A stretch of 64,000 bases of DNA from Pseudomonas brassicacearum subsp. brassicacearum (GTDB taxonomy: Bacteria; Pseudomonadota; Gammaproteobacteria; Pseudomonadales; Pseudomonadaceae): contig NZ_VZPJ01000001.1 of the NCBI RefSeq assembly GCF_008801605.1, positions 372,001 through 436,000 of the forward strand, read 5' to 3'. The notes under the pieces were generated by a model. The model did no database searches, had not been told where the DNA came from, and was given only the letters and a program-made list of their open reading frames with translations. Shown one piece after another: positions 27,013-36,123 of the stretch. Within the stretch, counting starts at the first letter, position 1, and each line of letters opens with the position of its first letter. Position numbers and translations under genes: made by a program.

Positions 27013-27882
27013 ATGAGCATTCTCGTTACCGGCGCCACGGGCACCATCGGTTCACTCATCATCCAGCGCCTCGCCGACGCAGGCGCCGACGTCAAAGCCC
27101 TCGTGCGCCAGCCTGGCAAGGGAACATTCCCGGCGGGCGTGACTGAAGTCGTTGCCGACCTCACCGACGTGCCTTCGCTGCGCGAGGCGCTGGCGTCGGT
27201 GCGTACGCTGTTCCTGCTCAATGCCGTGACCCCCGACGAGGTGACACAAGCCCTCATCACCTTGAACCTCGCTCGCGATGCCGGCATCGAGCGCATCGTC
27301 TACCTGTCGGTGATTCACGCTGACAAGTTCACCCACGTTCCGCACTTCACCGGCAAGCACACGGTCGAGCGCATGATCGAAAGCCTCGACATCCCGGCGA
27401 CCATCCTGCGCCCGGCGTACTTCATGCAAAACGAATTGATGGTCCAGCAGACGATTCAGAACTACTCGGTGTACCCGATGCCGATCGGCTCGGCGGGCGT
27501 CTCGATGATCGATGCCCGCGACATCGCCGATATCGCCGCTGCCGAGTTGCTGCGACGCGACAGGGCACCTTCGGCCCTGGACCGTGTAACCCTGGAGCTG
27601 GTCGGCCCACAAGCACTGACCGGTGCCGCCGCGGCGAATATCTGGAGTTCAGCCCTGGGTCGCGAGATCGCCTACGGCGGTGACGATGTGGCCGCCTTCG
27701 AAGCGCAATTGGCCGCGTACGGTCCCGCCTGGCTGGCTTATGACATGCGCCTGATGATGTCCGGTATCCAGACGTTTGGCATGCAGGCTGCTGAAGGAAC
27801 CGTGGAACGGCTACAAACCATCCTCGGGCGTCCGTTGCGCACCTACGAAGACTTCGTCCGCGAGGCCACCGCAGGGGTTTGA
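27013..27882 (+). CDS. NmrA-like NAD(P)-binding oxidoreductase
   Basis: A 289-residue atypical short-chain dehydrogenase. MSILVTGATGTIGSLIIQRLADAGADVKALVRQP is the GxxGxxG Rossmann motif. The family includes NAD(P)H-quinone reductases (QorB type) and redox-sensing NmrA proteins; THVPHFTGKHTVERMIESLDIPATILRPAYFMQN is the family's central block. GCAGGAG precedes the ATG. It is divergent from a LysR regulator. The substrate is unknown. Confidence 0.85.
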   Translation: MSILVTGATGTIGSLIIQRLADAGADVKALVRQPGKGTFPAGVTEVVADLTDVPSLREALASVRTLFLLNAVTPDEVTQALITLNLARDAGIERIVYLSVIHADKFTHVPHFTGKHTVERMIESLDIPATILRPAYFMQNELMVQQTIQNYSVYPMPIGSAGVSMIDARDIADIAAAELLRRDRAPSALDRVTLELVGPQALTGAAAANIWSSALGREIAYGGDDVAAFEAQLAAYGPAWLAYDMRLMMSGIQTFGMQAAEGTVERLQTILGRPLRTYEDFVREATAGV

Positions 27883-27899
27883 ACAGCTGGGCAGTAAGC

Positions 27900-27930
27900 G
27901 CCAGGTCGGTCAGCGGAACACCGACCTGGC
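27900..27930. terminator. Perfect 11-bp hairpin between convergent genes
   Basis: GCCAGGTCGGT (27900-27910), a 9-base loop, then ACCGACCTGGC (27920-27930). It follows the NmrA-like gene by 17 bases and precedes the end of the convergent LysE gene, the place for a shared terminator. No U-tract is present. Confidence 0.6.
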
Positions 27931-27968
27931 GTGCAACGAGGAAGGCTTGCTCCAGCAACGGCTACTCG

Positions 27969-28583
27969 CTAAACCAGCTGGCGAATCCCCAGAGACAAGA
28001 TCAAACCACCACACAGTCGATCAATTGCTTTTTTCCTACCTTGATAGGCGCAAGCAATCCTCGGTTGCGAAAGCGCAATTGCGACCATTGCATACCAGGC
28101 CATTGAAACCACCACGACAACTGCCAGCATCGACAAAAACGTGCCTGGCGAAACGTGGGCGGGAGCCGCGGCTGAAAAAACAGCGGCATAGAAAGCCATG
28201 GACTTGGGGTTGCCAATGTTGGTGATCACCCCCTGAATAAAGGACTGGCGGCAACTACCGGCGACGGCATCATTCAGCGGGCCCGGCGCATTCCTCCCCG
28301 CGTTGATCAGCAGTCGGAATCCGAACCACATCAGGTAGGCTGCGCCCAGAACCTTTACAACCAGCGCAGCCCAAGGGAGCGCAGCAAATACAACCCCGAG
28401 ACCTGCAATCGCACAGGTGGACCAGAACAGGTTGACCAGTACGATTCCCGCCACCAAGGCCAGCGCTTCAGAGCGCGTAGCCGCCACCGCCTTATGGACC
28501 ACCGCGACGAAATTCGGTCCAGGAATCACGACACCAGCCAGGTAGACCAAAAAAACTGTCAAGACAGCGGAACCGTCGATCAT
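27969..28583 (-). CDS. LysE/RhtB family amino acid exporter
   Basis: A 204-residue membrane protein with six hydrophobic segments. The start at 28583 gives MIDGSAVLTVFLVYLAGVVIPGPNFVAVVHKAVAATRSEALALVAG, the LysE/RhtB opening with the conserved PGPN motif. QGVITNIGNPKSMAFYAAVF is the second family block. It exports an amino acid or derivative; which one is unknown. The encoding strand converges with the NmrA-like gene. Confidence 0.88.
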   Translation of the reverse strand: MIDGSAVLTVFLVYLAGVVIPGPNFVAVVHKAVAATRSEALALVAGIVLVNLFWSTCAIAGLGVVFAALPWAALVVKVLGAAYLMWFGFRLLINAGRNAPGPLNDAVAGSCRQSFIQGVITNIGNPKSMAFYAAVFSAAAPAHVSPGTFLSMLAVVVVVSMAWYAMVAIALSQPRIACAYQGRKKAIDRLCGGLILSLGIRQLV

Positions 28584-28672
28584 GTGCGTCCCTCGCGAAA
28601 TCTGTAGGCGGTGATCGTCACCAAAAATGCCGCATTGCTGCCCCACGGATTCAACCCGTCGAGGCAATACAC

Positions 28673-28942
28673 CTACTCCTCGGCAGGCCTCATATGAAAA
28701 ATCGTATAAGGCAGGATCAGCGTATCGGCGACGATGCTGAAAGGAAGGTCGACGACGGCAAACGGTGCCAGCGCGCGTGAATACACGTCGTTGTCATTCG
28801 TCGAGGCCTTGATGATCTCGATATCGGTCGCCGCACCGCAGTAAGGATGGCGGCCGCAGAGCTGTCCCATGCCAAAGGTTTCGTTGGCCGTGGCGCATCC
28901 GCCCAGCAGCGCCATCGTCAAAGCCATTACTACGATCCGCAT
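28673..28942 (-). CDS. YceK/YidQ family small lipoprotein
   Basis: An 89-residue protein with a lipoprotein signal (MRIVVMALTMALLGGC, lipobox LGGC). The mature part, with CGRHPYCGAATDIEIIKA...LAPFAVVDLPFSIVADTLILPYTIF, is the DUF1375 (YceK/YidQ) signature. The function of the family is unknown. The residue after the acylated Cys is Ala, which favours sorting to the outer membrane. Confidence 0.85.
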   Translation of the reverse strand: MRIVVMALTMALLGGCATANETFGMGQLCGRHPYCGAATDIEIIKASTNDNDVYSRALAPFAVVDLPFSIVADTLILPYTIFHMRPAEE

Positions 28943-29153
28943 GACGCGCCCCTCCCCCAGGAAAGGCCGGACTGTAGCATTAAAGCCGCCCCGACGGCTC
29001 AGCGCTCAAGGCCAGGCCCCAGCAGGGTCGCGAACCACTCGATGAACACCCCGAGCGTGGCTGCACCAATGGAAACGCTGGGTGGCCGTATTCAGCCAAC
29101 CCCAGGTTCTCCTGTAGGATGCACATCCTCTCAATCAGTCGCGAATGTGATCA

Positions 29154-29795
29154 ATGGAACTGCACTCAATTCTCGCCTTTACCCTGGTCGCGGCAATCGC
29201 CATCGCCAGTCCCGGACCTGCCACCTTGATGGCGATCAATAACAGCCTGGCCTACGGGCCGCGTTACGCGGTGTGGTCGTCGGTGGGCAACGCCAGCGGG
29301 CTGTTCTGCTTGTCGGCCGCCGCCATGCTGGGATTGGGCGCGTTGCTCGCCAGCTCCGAATGGCTGTTCAACGCCGTGAAAGTCCTGGGGGCGGGTTATC
29401 TGTTCTATCTGGGCGCCAGGCAGCTGTTCAAAAAGAGCCCGATACTCGCGCAGGATGTGCAAGCCGATGGCAAAACCAGCAAGCCATCGCGTTCAAAGCT
29501 GTACAAGTCGGCCTTCCTGACAGCCATCACCAACCCCAAGGCGACGATGTTCTTCACCGCCCTGTTCCCGCAATTCATCGACCAGAGCGCCGCACTGCTA
29601 CCGCAGTTCCTGCTCCTCACCTCGATATTCGCAGGCTTGTCACTGGTTTCCTTGAGCCTGTATGCCGCCATCGCGGCCCAGGCCAAAGGCGTGCTGAAAC
29701 GGCCCGCGTTTTCCGTGTGGATCAGCAGGCTCGTTGGCTCGACGTTCATCGGCTTCGGTGCGGCCATTCTGGCGATGCGGCGGCCGGCTGTTTAG
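29154..29795 (+). CDS. LysE/RhtB family amino acid exporter
   Basis: A 213-residue exporter with about six transmembrane segments. It opens MELHSILAFTLVAAIAIASPGPATLMAINNSLAYGPRYAVWSSVGNASG, with the SPGPA motif, and has SAFLTAITNPKATMFFTALFPQFID in the second half. The sequence differs clearly from the other LysE protein 0.6 kb away, so this is not a recent tandem duplicate. A hairpin terminator at 29983 lies downstream. Confidence 0.9.
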   Translation: MELHSILAFTLVAAIAIASPGPATLMAINNSLAYGPRYAVWSSVGNASGLFCLSAAAMLGLGALLASSEWLFNAVKVLGAGYLFYLGARQLFKKSPILAQDVQADGKTSKPSRSKLYKSAFLTAITNPKATMFFTALFPQFIDQSAALLPQFLLLTSIFAGLSLVSLSLYAAIAAQAKGVLKRPAFSVWISRLVGSTFIGFGAAILAMRRPAV

Positions 29796-29883
29796 GACGG
29801 CTGCATGTTTGTCCCGCCCCAACTTGCTGAATAAACAAGAACTGAAGCCGTTGCTCGACGTGCATCAATCCCAGCACTGAAAA

Positions 29884-29927
29884 CTGTTGCCGCAGGAACA
29901 TCGGCTCAACTGTTGCTTGTGCAACAG
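29884..29927 (+). promoter_or_regulatory. Tandem activator sites upstream of the msuE sigma-54 promoter
   Basis: The distal half holds CTGTTG-CCGCAG-GAACAT (29884-29901) and the proximal half the perfect dyad CTGTTG-CTTGTG-CAACAG (29910-29927), 26 bases apart. They are about 100-130 bases upstream of the -24/-12 element, the normal distance for enhancer-binding proteins. The same dyad occurs upstream of sfnB at 36124, which makes SfnR the likely ligand. Confidence 0.7.
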
Positions 29928-29982
29928 CCACTCAACAATTCATCCGCCAGATCAACAGTCACCCCCCTCTCCTACCCCGCGA

Positions 29983-30005
29983 AGCCCAGTAAACACTGGG
30001 CTTTT
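29983..30005 (+). terminator. Rho-independent terminator
   Basis: AGCCCAGT (29983-29990), loop AAAC, ACTGGGCT (29995-30002), then TTT. It would end transcription from the LysE gene and insulate the msuE promoter that starts a few bases on. Confidence 0.8.
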
Positions 30006-30010
30006 CACAT

Positions 30011-30026
30011 TGGTACGGCCCTTGCT
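30011..30026 (+). promoter_or_regulatory. Sigma-54 promoter of the msuE operon
   Basis: TGGTACG-GCCC-TTGCT matches the sigma-54 consensus TGGCACG-N4-TTGCW, with GG and GC exactly 10 bases apart. It lies 45 bases ahead of the msuE ATG. The operon itself encodes a sigma-54 activator (SfnR). Confidence 0.85.
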
Positions 30027-30070
30027 CAAGCCCATGTACCCCGATCAACAGTCCAACAGGAACACCTAGG

Positions 30071-30634
30071 ATGAGCACTCCTCTGAAAGTCGTCGCTGTC
30101 TCCGGCGGTACCTCCCGCCCCTCCCGCACTCTGGCACTGACCGAAGCCATCCTGGGCGAGCTCGGCCAGCATCTGGTCATCGATACCCACTTGATCGAAC
30201 TGGGCAACATTGTCCGTCCGCTGGGCGGCGCGCTGTGGCGCAAGGAATTGCCGGAAACCGTCGAGCACGAACTGCGCCTGATCGAGTCTGCCGACCTGCT
30301 GGTGGTGGCCACACCGGTCTATCGCGGCACCTATCCGGGCCTGTTCAAGCATTTGTTCGACCTGGTCGGTCAGGACGCCCTGGTCAACACGCCGGTACTG
30401 CTGGCCGCCACCGGTGGCAGCGAGCGTCATGCCCTGGTCCTCGATCACCAATTGCGCCCGCTGTTCAGCTTCTTCCAGTCACTCACCTTGCCCATCGGCG
30501 TGTACGCCTGCGAGACCGATTTCGCCGACTACCGCATCGTCAGCGAGACCTTGCAGTCGCGCATCGAGCTGGCGGCCGCGCGCGCCGCTCGCCTGTTTTC
30601 CGGCCAGGCACACGCCCTGCGCAAGATCGCCTGA
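30071..30634 (+). CDS. msuE: MsuE, NADPH-dependent FMN reductase for sulfonate monooxygenases
   Basis: A 187-residue flavodoxin-fold reductase beginning MSTPLKVVAVSGGTSRPSRTLALTEAIL, with the GGTSRPSRT phosphate loop and TPVYRGTYPGLFKHLFDLV typical of MsuE/SsuE. It supplies reduced FMN to the two-component monooxygenases that release sulfite from methanesulfonate, methanesulfinate and other alkanesulfonates. It is the first gene after a sigma-54 promoter and is followed by msuC, sfnR and an msuD-type gene, a sulfur-starvation operon. Confidence 0.92.
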   Translation: MSTPLKVVAVSGGTSRPSRTLALTEAILGELGQHLVIDTHLIELGNIVRPLGGALWRKELPETVEHELRLIESADLLVVATPVYRGTYPGLFKHLFDLVGQDALVNTPVLLAATGGSERHALVLDHQLRPLFSFFQSLTLPIGVYACETDFADYRIVSETLQSRIELAAARAARLFSGQAHALRKIA

Positions 30635-30643
30635 GGAGCCCGC

Positions 30644-30697
30644 ATGAATCACGACTGCATTTGCCTGGAAGGCCTTTTTGCGAGGGATATCGCGTGA
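30644..30697 (+). CDS. 17-residue leader peptide coupled to msuC
   Basis: ATG at 30644 with an ideal TGAGGAG ribosome site opens a frame encoding [17 protein letters not shown]. Its stop overlaps the msuC GTG start (GTGA, 30694-30697). Two of the first seven residues are cysteine. The coupling suggests it lets ribosomes reach a poorly placed GTG start, and the Cys codons could make that depend on sulfur supply. It is too short for usual gene calling; the function is inferred from layout only. Confidence 0.45.
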   Translation: MNHDCICLEGLFARDIA

Positions 30698-31881
30698 GAA
30701 CCCAACAACAGCCCACCGTACTGACCCCGCTGCAGACCGCCCGCCGCCTGGCGGTGGAATTCGCCGAAACCGCCGTAGAGCGCGACGAGGCCGGCGGCAC
30801 GCCCAAGGAGCAACGCGACGCCATTCGCCAGAGCGGCCTGCTGGCCTTGAGCATTCCAACCCAGTTTGGCGGCCTCGGCGCCAGTTGGAGCGAAACCCTT
30901 GGGGTGGTGCGCGAGTTCGCCAAGGTGGACAGTTCCATCGCCCACGTCTTCGGTTTCCAGCACCTGATGCTGGCCACCGTGCGCCTGTTTTCGCGCCCCG
31001 ATCAGTGGCAACCCTGGTTCGAACAGACCGCCCGCAAGAACTGGTTCTGGGGCAATGCACTGAACCCCCTGGACACCCGTACCGTGGTCAAGACCTTTGA
31101 CGGCTGGCGGGAATTTTCCGGCAAGAAGAGCTTCTGTTCCGGTGCCAGCGACTCGGAAATGCTGATCGCCTCGGCCATCGACGAAAGCGCCGGCGGCAAA
31201 CTGCTGATTGCCGCGATCCCCAGTGGCCGCACCGGCATCACCCTGCACGGCGACTGGGACAATATGGGCCAGCGCCAGACCGACAGTGGCAGCGCCACCT
31301 TCGAACGGGTGCGCGTGGAAGAGAACGAGTTGCTGCTTGACCCCGGCCCCCTGAGCACGCATTTCGCCTGCCTGCGCCCGTTGATCGCCCAATTGCATTT
31401 CTCCCATATCTTCCTCGGCATCGCCGAAGGCGCCCTGGAAGAGGCTCGTCAGTACACCCTCAAGGAAGGCCGTCCGTGGTTCCGCTCCAAGGCTCAGCAT
31501 GTCAGCGAAGACCCCTACGTGCTGCGTCACTACGGTGAGTTCTGGGTCGGCCTGGAAAGCGTGCGCCTGCTGGTGGAGCGTGCCGCCGAGCAGCTCGATG
31601 AGGCCTGGCACAAGGGGCTCGCGCTGGGTGCCGAGGAACGCGCACAACTGGCGTTGTCCATCGCCACCGCCAAAGTCGCCGCCGTACGCACCGGCCTGGA
31701 TATCTGTAGCCGTCTGTTCGAAGTCACCGGAGCCCGCGCCACCCATGCATCGCTGCGTCTCGACCGCCATTGGCGCAACCTGCGCACCCAGAGCCTGCAC
31801 GACCCGGTGGATTACAAACTCCACGAACTGGGTGAATGGGCGCTGAACCAGACGCGGCCTACCCCCTCCTTCTACTCATAG
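30694..31881 (+). CDS. msuC: MsuC-like FMNH2-dependent methanesulfinate monooxygenase
   Basis: A 395-residue acyl-CoA-dehydrogenase-fold flavin monooxygenase of the DszC/MsuC type. The GTG start at 30694 is coupled to a mini-gene. Blocks such as [59 protein letters not shown] and [33 protein letters not shown] fit the family; the catalytic base of true acyl-CoA dehydrogenases is not expected. MsuC oxidises methanesulfinate to methanesulfonate using FMNH2 from MsuE. The gene order msuE-msuC-sfnR supports the call. Confidence 0.88.
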   Translation: MRTQQQPTVLTPLQTARRLAVEFAETAVERDEAGGTPKEQRDAIRQSGLLALSIPTQFGGLGASWSETLGVVREFAKVDSSIAHVFGFQHLMLATVRLFSRPDQWQPWFEQTARKNWFWGNALNPLDTRTVVKTFDGWREFSGKKSFCSGASDSEMLIASAIDESAGGKLLIAAIPSGRTGITLHGDWDNMGQRQTDSGSATFERVRVEENELLLDPGPLSTHFACLRPLIAQLHFSHIFLGIAEGALEEARQYTLKEGRPWFRSKAQHVSEDPYVLRHYGEFWVGLESVRLLVERAAEQLDEAWHKGLALGAEERAQLALSIATAKVAAVRTGLDICSRLFEVTGARATHASLRLDRHWRNLRTQSLHDPVDYKLHELGEWALNQTRPTPSFYS

Positions 31882-31883
31882 GG

Positions 31884-32993
31884 ATGCCCATGCAACTGCT
31901 GACTCTCCCCCCTTCGCCAACACTGGCTACCTCGATCCGGGCGACCGCACAGGTCTTCGAAGACCCTAGATCGCAGGCGCTGCTCGCCCACGTGCAACAG
32001 GTCGCCCCCAGCGAGGCCAGCGTCCTGATCATTGGCGAGACCGGCACGGGCAAGGAGCTGGTCGCACGCCACATCCACAACCTCAGCGGCCGACGCGCCG
32101 GGCCATTCGTCGCCGTCAACTGCGGAGCCTTTTCCGAATCGCTGGTGGAGGCGGAGCTGTTCGGCCACGAGAAAGGTGCCTTCACCGGCGCCCTCGCCGC
32201 CAAGGCCGGCTGGTTCGAGGAGGCCAATGGCGGCACGTTGTTCCTCGACGAGATCGGCGACCTGCCGATGGCCATACAGGTCAAGCTGTTGCGTGTATTG
32301 CAAGAGCGCGAGGTGGTGCGCCTGGGCTCGCGCAAGAGCATCCCGATCGACGTGCGCGTAGTCGCTGCCACCAACGTGCAACTGGACAAGGCCATCGGCG
32401 CCGGCCACTTCCGCGAGGATCTGTACTACCGTCTCGACGTGGTCAGCCTGCAACTCTATCCGCTGCGTGAGCGGCCGGGCGACATCCTGCCGCTGACCCG
32501 TCACTTCATCAAGACCTACTGCAACCGCCTGGGCTACGGCGAAGTGCGCCTGACCTCGGGAGCCGAGCGCAAACTGGTGGACTACGGCTGGCCGGGCAAC
32601 ATTCGCGAACTGGAGAACGTCATCCACCACACCCTGCTGGTATGCCGCAACGGCCTGGTGCAGGAAGACGACCTGCGCCTGTCGTCCCTGCGGATCGAGC
32701 GCCAGGAACAACCGCAGGCCAGCCTCGGCGAGAGCGCCGACGAACAACTGCTGCGCACCTTCCACCGGTTGTTCGAAGAACAGGCCGGCGGCCTCCACGA
32801 GAAGGTTGAAGACAGCCTGCTGCGCGCCGCCTACCGCTTTTGCCACTGCAACCAGGTGCGCACAGCCAGCTTGCTGGGCCTGAGTCGCAACGTCACGCGA
32901 GCGCGACTGATCGCCATCGGCGAGTTGGTGGTCAACCGGCGCCGTCCGGACGTCAACACACGCCCGGGCCGAGCCCTGCAACTGTCGATCTAA
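31884..32993 (+). CDS. sfnR: SfnR, sigma-54-dependent activator of organosulfur genes
   Basis: A 369-residue enhancer-binding protein with no N-terminal sensory domain. The AAA+ core has Walker A GETGTGKE, the sigma-54 contact loop GAFTGA, Walker [11 protein letters not shown] and an arginine-finger segment ([12 protein letters not shown]). A Fis-type helix-turn-helix near the end ([19 protein letters not shown]) binds DNA. SfnR activates dimethyl sulfone and methanesulfonate use. Lacking a sensor, its activity is set by its own level. ATG at 31884 or 31890 are both possible. Confidence 0.92.
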   Translation: MPMQLLTLPPSPTLATSIRATAQVFEDPRSQALLAHVQQVAPSEASVLIIGETGTGKELVARHIHNLSGRRAGPFVAVNCGAFSESLVEAELFGHEKGAFTGALAAKAGWFEEANGGTLFLDEIGDLPMAIQVKLLRVLQEREVVRLGSRKSIPIDVRVVAATNVQLDKAIGAGHFREDLYYRLDVVSLQLYPLRERPGDILPLTRHFIKTYCNRLGYGEVRLTSGAERKLVDYGWPGNIRELENVIHHTLLVCRNGLVQEDDLRLSSLRIERQEQPQASLGESADEQLLRTFHRLFEEQAGGLHEKVEDSLLRAAYRFCHCNQVRTASLLGLSRNVTRARLIAIGELVVNRRRPDVNTRPGRALQLSI

Positions 32994-33110
32994 TCAAAAT
33001 AAAACCAGGCGATGCGGCCCGGCCGACAAAGCCCCAATACGCCAAGCGTTGCGATACCGGAAGGGCCTATGCGCCTTTCCAGACTCCCAACCGCACAAGG
33101 ATCAAACCTC

Positions 33111-34247
33111 ATGAGCCTGGATATTTTCTGGTTCCTTCCCACCTCCGGCGACACCCGCTACCTGGGCCATTCCGGCAGCGGCCGACCGGCGACCAACGCC
33201 TACATGCGCCAGATCGCCGTGGCCGCCGATCAGCTCGGCTACGATGGCCTGCTGATTCCCACCGGGGCCAGTTGCCTGGATCCCTGGGTGACCGCCGCCA
33301 GCCTGGTTCCGGTGACCCAGCGCATCAAGCTGCTGGTAGCGCTGCGCACTTCGCTGGGCAACCCCACGGCGTCGGCACGCCAGGCCGCCAGCCTGGACCA
33401 GGCCAGTGGTGGTCGCCTGCTGCTCAACGTCGTACCGGGCGGCGACGCTACCGAACTGGAGGCCGACGGTGTGTTCCTCACGCACGACGAACGCTACGAC
33501 GCCTCCAACGAGTTCCTGACCATCTGGCGGCGCCTGCTCCAAGGCGAGACCGTCGACTTCGATGGCAAGCATCTGAAGGTACGTGGCGCCCAGAACTTCT
33601 TCCCACCCGTGCAACAACCCCACCCACCGCTGTACTTCGGCGGCTCATCAGAAGCGGCCCACGAGCTGGCGGCCAAGCATGTGGACGCCTACCTGACCTG
33701 GGGCGAGCCGCCAGCGGCCGTGGCCGAGAAGATCGCCGACGTGCGCGCCCGCGCAGCCAGACATGGCCGCAGCGTGCGTTTCGGCGTGCGCCTGCATGTG
33801 ATCGTACGGGAAACCAGCGAAGCCGCACGGGACGCTGCCGACGAGTTGATCAGCCACCTCGACGACGCCACCATCGCCGCCGCCCAGGCCAACTACGTCA
33901 AGATGGACTCCGAGGGCCAGCGGCGCATGGCGGCGTTGCATGGTGGCGACCGCAACAAGCTGGAAGTGGCGCCCAATCTGTGGGCCGGTGTTGGCCTGGT
34001 ACGCGGCGGTGCCGGCACCGCCTTGGTGGGCGACCCCGAAACCGTCGCCGCACGCCTGCTGGAATACGCCGACCTGGGCGTCGACAGCTTCGTCCTGTCC
34101 GGCTACCCGCACCTGGAAGAAGCCTACCGCTTCGCCGAACTGGTGTTCCCGCTGTTGCCCGGCAAGGGCAAGGTCACCGTGGAAGGAGCCTTCACCGGCG
34201 GCGCCTTCGACGTCCGCGCCGGCCAGGAGAAAGTGACCGCTCACTAA
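33111..34247 (+). CDS. msuD: MsuD/SsuD-like FMNH2-dependent alkanesulfonate monooxygenase
   Basis: A 378-residue bacterial-luciferase-like enzyme starting [29 protein letters not shown] at 33111 (AAGGA upstream) fits the SsuD/MsuD N-terminus. [65 protein letters not shown] and [26 protein letters not shown] are shared with SsuD and MsuD. It releases sulfite and aldehyde from alkanesulfonates using FMNH2 from MsuE. The 117-base gap after sfnR and the unusual C-terminal tail ([21 protein letters not shown]) set it apart; it may be a paralogue with a different sulfonate range. Confidence 0.85.
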   Translation: MSLDIFWFLPTSGDTRYLGHSGSGRPATNAYMRQIAVAADQLGYDGLLIPTGASCLDPWVTAASLVPVTQRIKLLVALRTSLGNPTASARQAASLDQASGGRLLLNVVPGGDATELEADGVFLTHDERYDASNEFLTIWRRLLQGETVDFDGKHLKVRGAQNFFPPVQQPHPPLYFGGSSEAAHELAAKHVDAYLTWGEPPAAVAEKIADVRARAARHGRSVRFGVRLHVIVRETSEAARDAADELISHLDDATIAAAQANYVKMDSEGQRRMAALHGGDRNKLEVAPNLWAGVGLVRGGAGTALVGDPETVAARLLEYADLGVDSFVLSGYPHLEEAYRFAELVFPLLPGKGKVTVEGAFTGGAFDVRAGQEKVTAH

Positions 34248-34255
34248 ACTGCATC

Positions 34256-34330
34256 CGTGGCGAGAGAGCTTGCCCACGCTCTGGGGTGTTGATCGTTCCC
34301 ACCGCTATCGCGAGCAGGCTCGCCCCCACA
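34256..34330. repeat. Degenerate REPIN
   Basis: The right half (34304-34330, CTATCGCGAGCAGGCTCGCC) is a standard REP core. The left half (about 34256-34278, GTGGCGAGAGAGCTTGCCCA) is an eroded inverted copy. They lie between the convergent msuD-like gene and the ACAD-domain gene. Confidence 0.75.
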
Positions 34331-34353
34331 GAACGAGGCATCTGCCGCCTTCC

Positions 34354-34743
34354 TTATCTCAAACCATCCCCTTGTCCGTCGGCCAACGCAGCGCCGTTGA
34401 GGTAATGGTCGCCAAGCAGCCGACGCTGGGTCAGCAATGCCGGCTCGGGGTTGTCCGGCCAGGGTCGCGGCAGGCTGCGACCGGCCAATTCGAAGTACAC
34501 ATGACCGGCCAGGCGCGCCGCCTCGGCGGCGGCCAGGCGAAACGCGATGGCGGCCGACTGGGACTCGTCGGCGTACTCCAGCAAGGCATCGGCAGCGTCG
34601 ATGCGGATGCGCAGTTCGCCAACCGCGGCGATCACCAGGGCTTCATGACGGGCACTTTGGGCTCGCAGGTAGTCAAGCAAAGCAGCCTCGACATGACGAG
34701 CATGGGCCAGGTCGCTACGGCCTTGGGAATGTAAGTTGGACAT
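34354..34743 (-). CDS. Stand-alone acyl-CoA-dehydrogenase C-terminal-like domain
   Basis: A 129-residue all-helical protein. The start at 34743 (MSNLHSQGRSDLAHARHVEAALLDYLRAQ) is 10 bases after the sfnB stop. The helices ELRIRIDAADALLEYADESQSAAIAFRLAAAEAARLAGHVYFELAGRSL and the tail RRLLGDHYLNGAAL parallel the last domain of SfnB (EASSRLLELGG...YHLVGNQLLNG). It seems to be a freed C-terminal bundle of that family, without a flavin-binding domain. It may pair with SfnB or another monooxygenase. No function can be assigned. Confidence 0.65.
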   Translation of the reverse strand: MSNLHSQGRSDLAHARHVEAALLDYLRAQSARHEALVIAAVGELRIRIDAADALLEYADESQSAAIAFRLAAAEAARLAGHVYFELAGRSLPRPWPDNPEPALLTQRRLLGDHYLNGAALADGQGDGLR

Positions 34744-34753
34744 GCGCGATACC

Positions 34754-35986
34754 TCAGTTCCAGGAATGACGTTGTGGCTTGATGCCGTTGAGCAGCTGAT
34801 TGCCGACCAAGTGATATTTCCAGCGCACCGGGTCGTGCAGAGTATGGGTCCGCGCATTGCGCCAGAACCGGTCCAGCCCCTGACTGGCCGAAACGCTGCG
34901 GGTGCCGCCCAACTCCAACAGGCGGCTGGACGCCTCCAGGGAAATCTCGGTGGACAGCACCTTGGCCTGGCCGACGATCACCGAGGCTTCAGCCACCCGC
35001 TCCTCGCAGGGCTCGGCGACAGCACGGTCGACCGCATGCGCCGCGCGCCGCAGAATCGCTTCGGCCGCCTGCAGGCGCCAGGCCAACTCACCGATCAGCG
35101 CCTGGCCAAGCGGGTCCTGCCAGCCGTGTTGCAGCCCGCTGTCCACCCATGGACGCGCCTGGCGTGCTACGCGCAAGGTCTCGGCGAAGGCGCCACGGGC
35201 AATGCCGGTGTCCACCGCAGCCTGGATGATTTGCGAGATCGGGCCGTCGGAGGTAGGTTGGTCATAGGCCTTCCAGGCCGGCACCACGTCGCTCGCTGGC
35301 ACCCGCACGCCGTCGATGCGCACCTGGCCGCTGGCAGTAATGCGCTGGCCGAAACCGTCCCAACTGTCGATCACCGTCAGGCCCGCCGCATCGCGTGGGA
35401 CGAGCGCGATATGGACGTGCCCTTCCTCATCCACTCCGGCAACCGGCACGATATGGGCGAACAGTGCGCCGGTGCAGTAGGCCTTCTCGCCGTCGAGTAC
35501 GGCTGTGTCGCCGTCGAAGCGTATCTGCGTCTGGAAGGTGGTGACGTACTGGCTGCGCGCTTCGGAAAAGGCATTGCCGAAACGATAGCCTTGCAACACC
35601 TTGGCGTAGTAACGGCGCTTCTGCTCCTCGCTGCCGGTCAGACTGAGGTTGCTGAGCACACCGAAATGGTTCTGCGGCAACTGGCCGAGGGACGGATCGG
35701 CAGCGGAAATGATCGCGACCACGTCACTGAGAGTGGCATAGGACACCTCGGCGCCACCGTATGCCTTCGGCACGCGGATCGCCCATAGCCCGCTCGCGGA
35801 AAAGCGTTCGAGCTCTTCCCAGGGCAACCGTCGCTCGCGGTCGCGCAAGGCAGCCTCGCGGGAGAAATCCTCGGCCAGGCGCTGCGCCACCTCGATGGCC
35901 TCGGCGTCGCTACGGATGATATGGGCCGGGCTGCGCGGCACCGGACGGGCCTGCCCAGGCAGATCGAAAGACGGTGAGTCGGTCAT
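34754..35986 (-). CDS. sfnB: SfnB family sulfur-acquisition oxidoreductase
   Basis: A 410-residue acyl-CoA-dehydrogenase-fold flavoprotein. The opening PVPRSPAHIIRSDAEAIEVAQRLAEDFSREAALRDRERRLPW is the SfnB signature. IRVPKAYGGAEVSYATLSDVVAIISAADPSLGQLPQNHFG and DRFWRNARTHTLHDPVRWKYHLVGNQLLNG follow. SfnB belongs to sulfur-starvation regulons and is thought to be a reduced-flavin monooxygenase for an organosulfur compound. It has its own sigma-54 promoter and SfnR-type dyad upstream, so it is a second SfnR target facing the msuE operon. Confidence 0.92.
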   Translation of the reverse strand: MTDSPSFDLPGQARPVPRSPAHIIRSDAEAIEVAQRLAEDFSREAALRDRERRLPWEELERFSASGLWAIRVPKAYGGAEVSYATLSDVVAIISAADPSLGQLPQNHFGVLSNLSLTGSEEQKRRYYAKVLQGYRFGNAFSEARSQYVTTFQTQIRFDGDTAVLDGEKAYCTGALFAHIVPVAGVDEEGHVHIALVPRDAAGLTVIDSWDGFGQRITASGQVRIDGVRVPASDVVPAWKAYDQPTSDGPISQIIQAAVDTGIARGAFAETLRVARQARPWVDSGLQHGWQDPLGQALIGELAWRLQAAEAILRRAAHAVDRAVAEPCEERVAEASVIVGQAKVLSTEISLEASSRLLELGGTRSVSASQGLDRFWRNARTHTLHDPVRWKYHLVGNQLLNGIKPQRHSWN

Positions 35987-36023
35987 GTGCTACTCCATGC
36001 ATAACGGGTTCACCCAGAGCCAA

Positions 36024-36039
36024 AGCACAGCCCGTACCA
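36024..36039 (-). promoter_or_regulatory. Sigma-54 promoter of sfnB
   Basis: Read on the minus strand, TGGTACG-GGCT-GTGCT: the -24 element is identical to that of msuE, and GG and GC are 10 bases apart. It lies 38 bases upstream of the sfnB start. Confidence 0.8.
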
Positions 36040-36123
36040 AACTTAAAAACTCTTTATATTCAATAAGTTGACGAGACACCCAGATACGCATGAAAGCCCC
36101 GTGAGCGGCAAGTTGTCGGCGGA

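Noticed and set aside
32840..34405. 521-codon plus-strand frame overlapping sfnR and the msuD-like gene
   Set aside because: Arg/Pro-rich out-of-frame translation of two well recognised genes.
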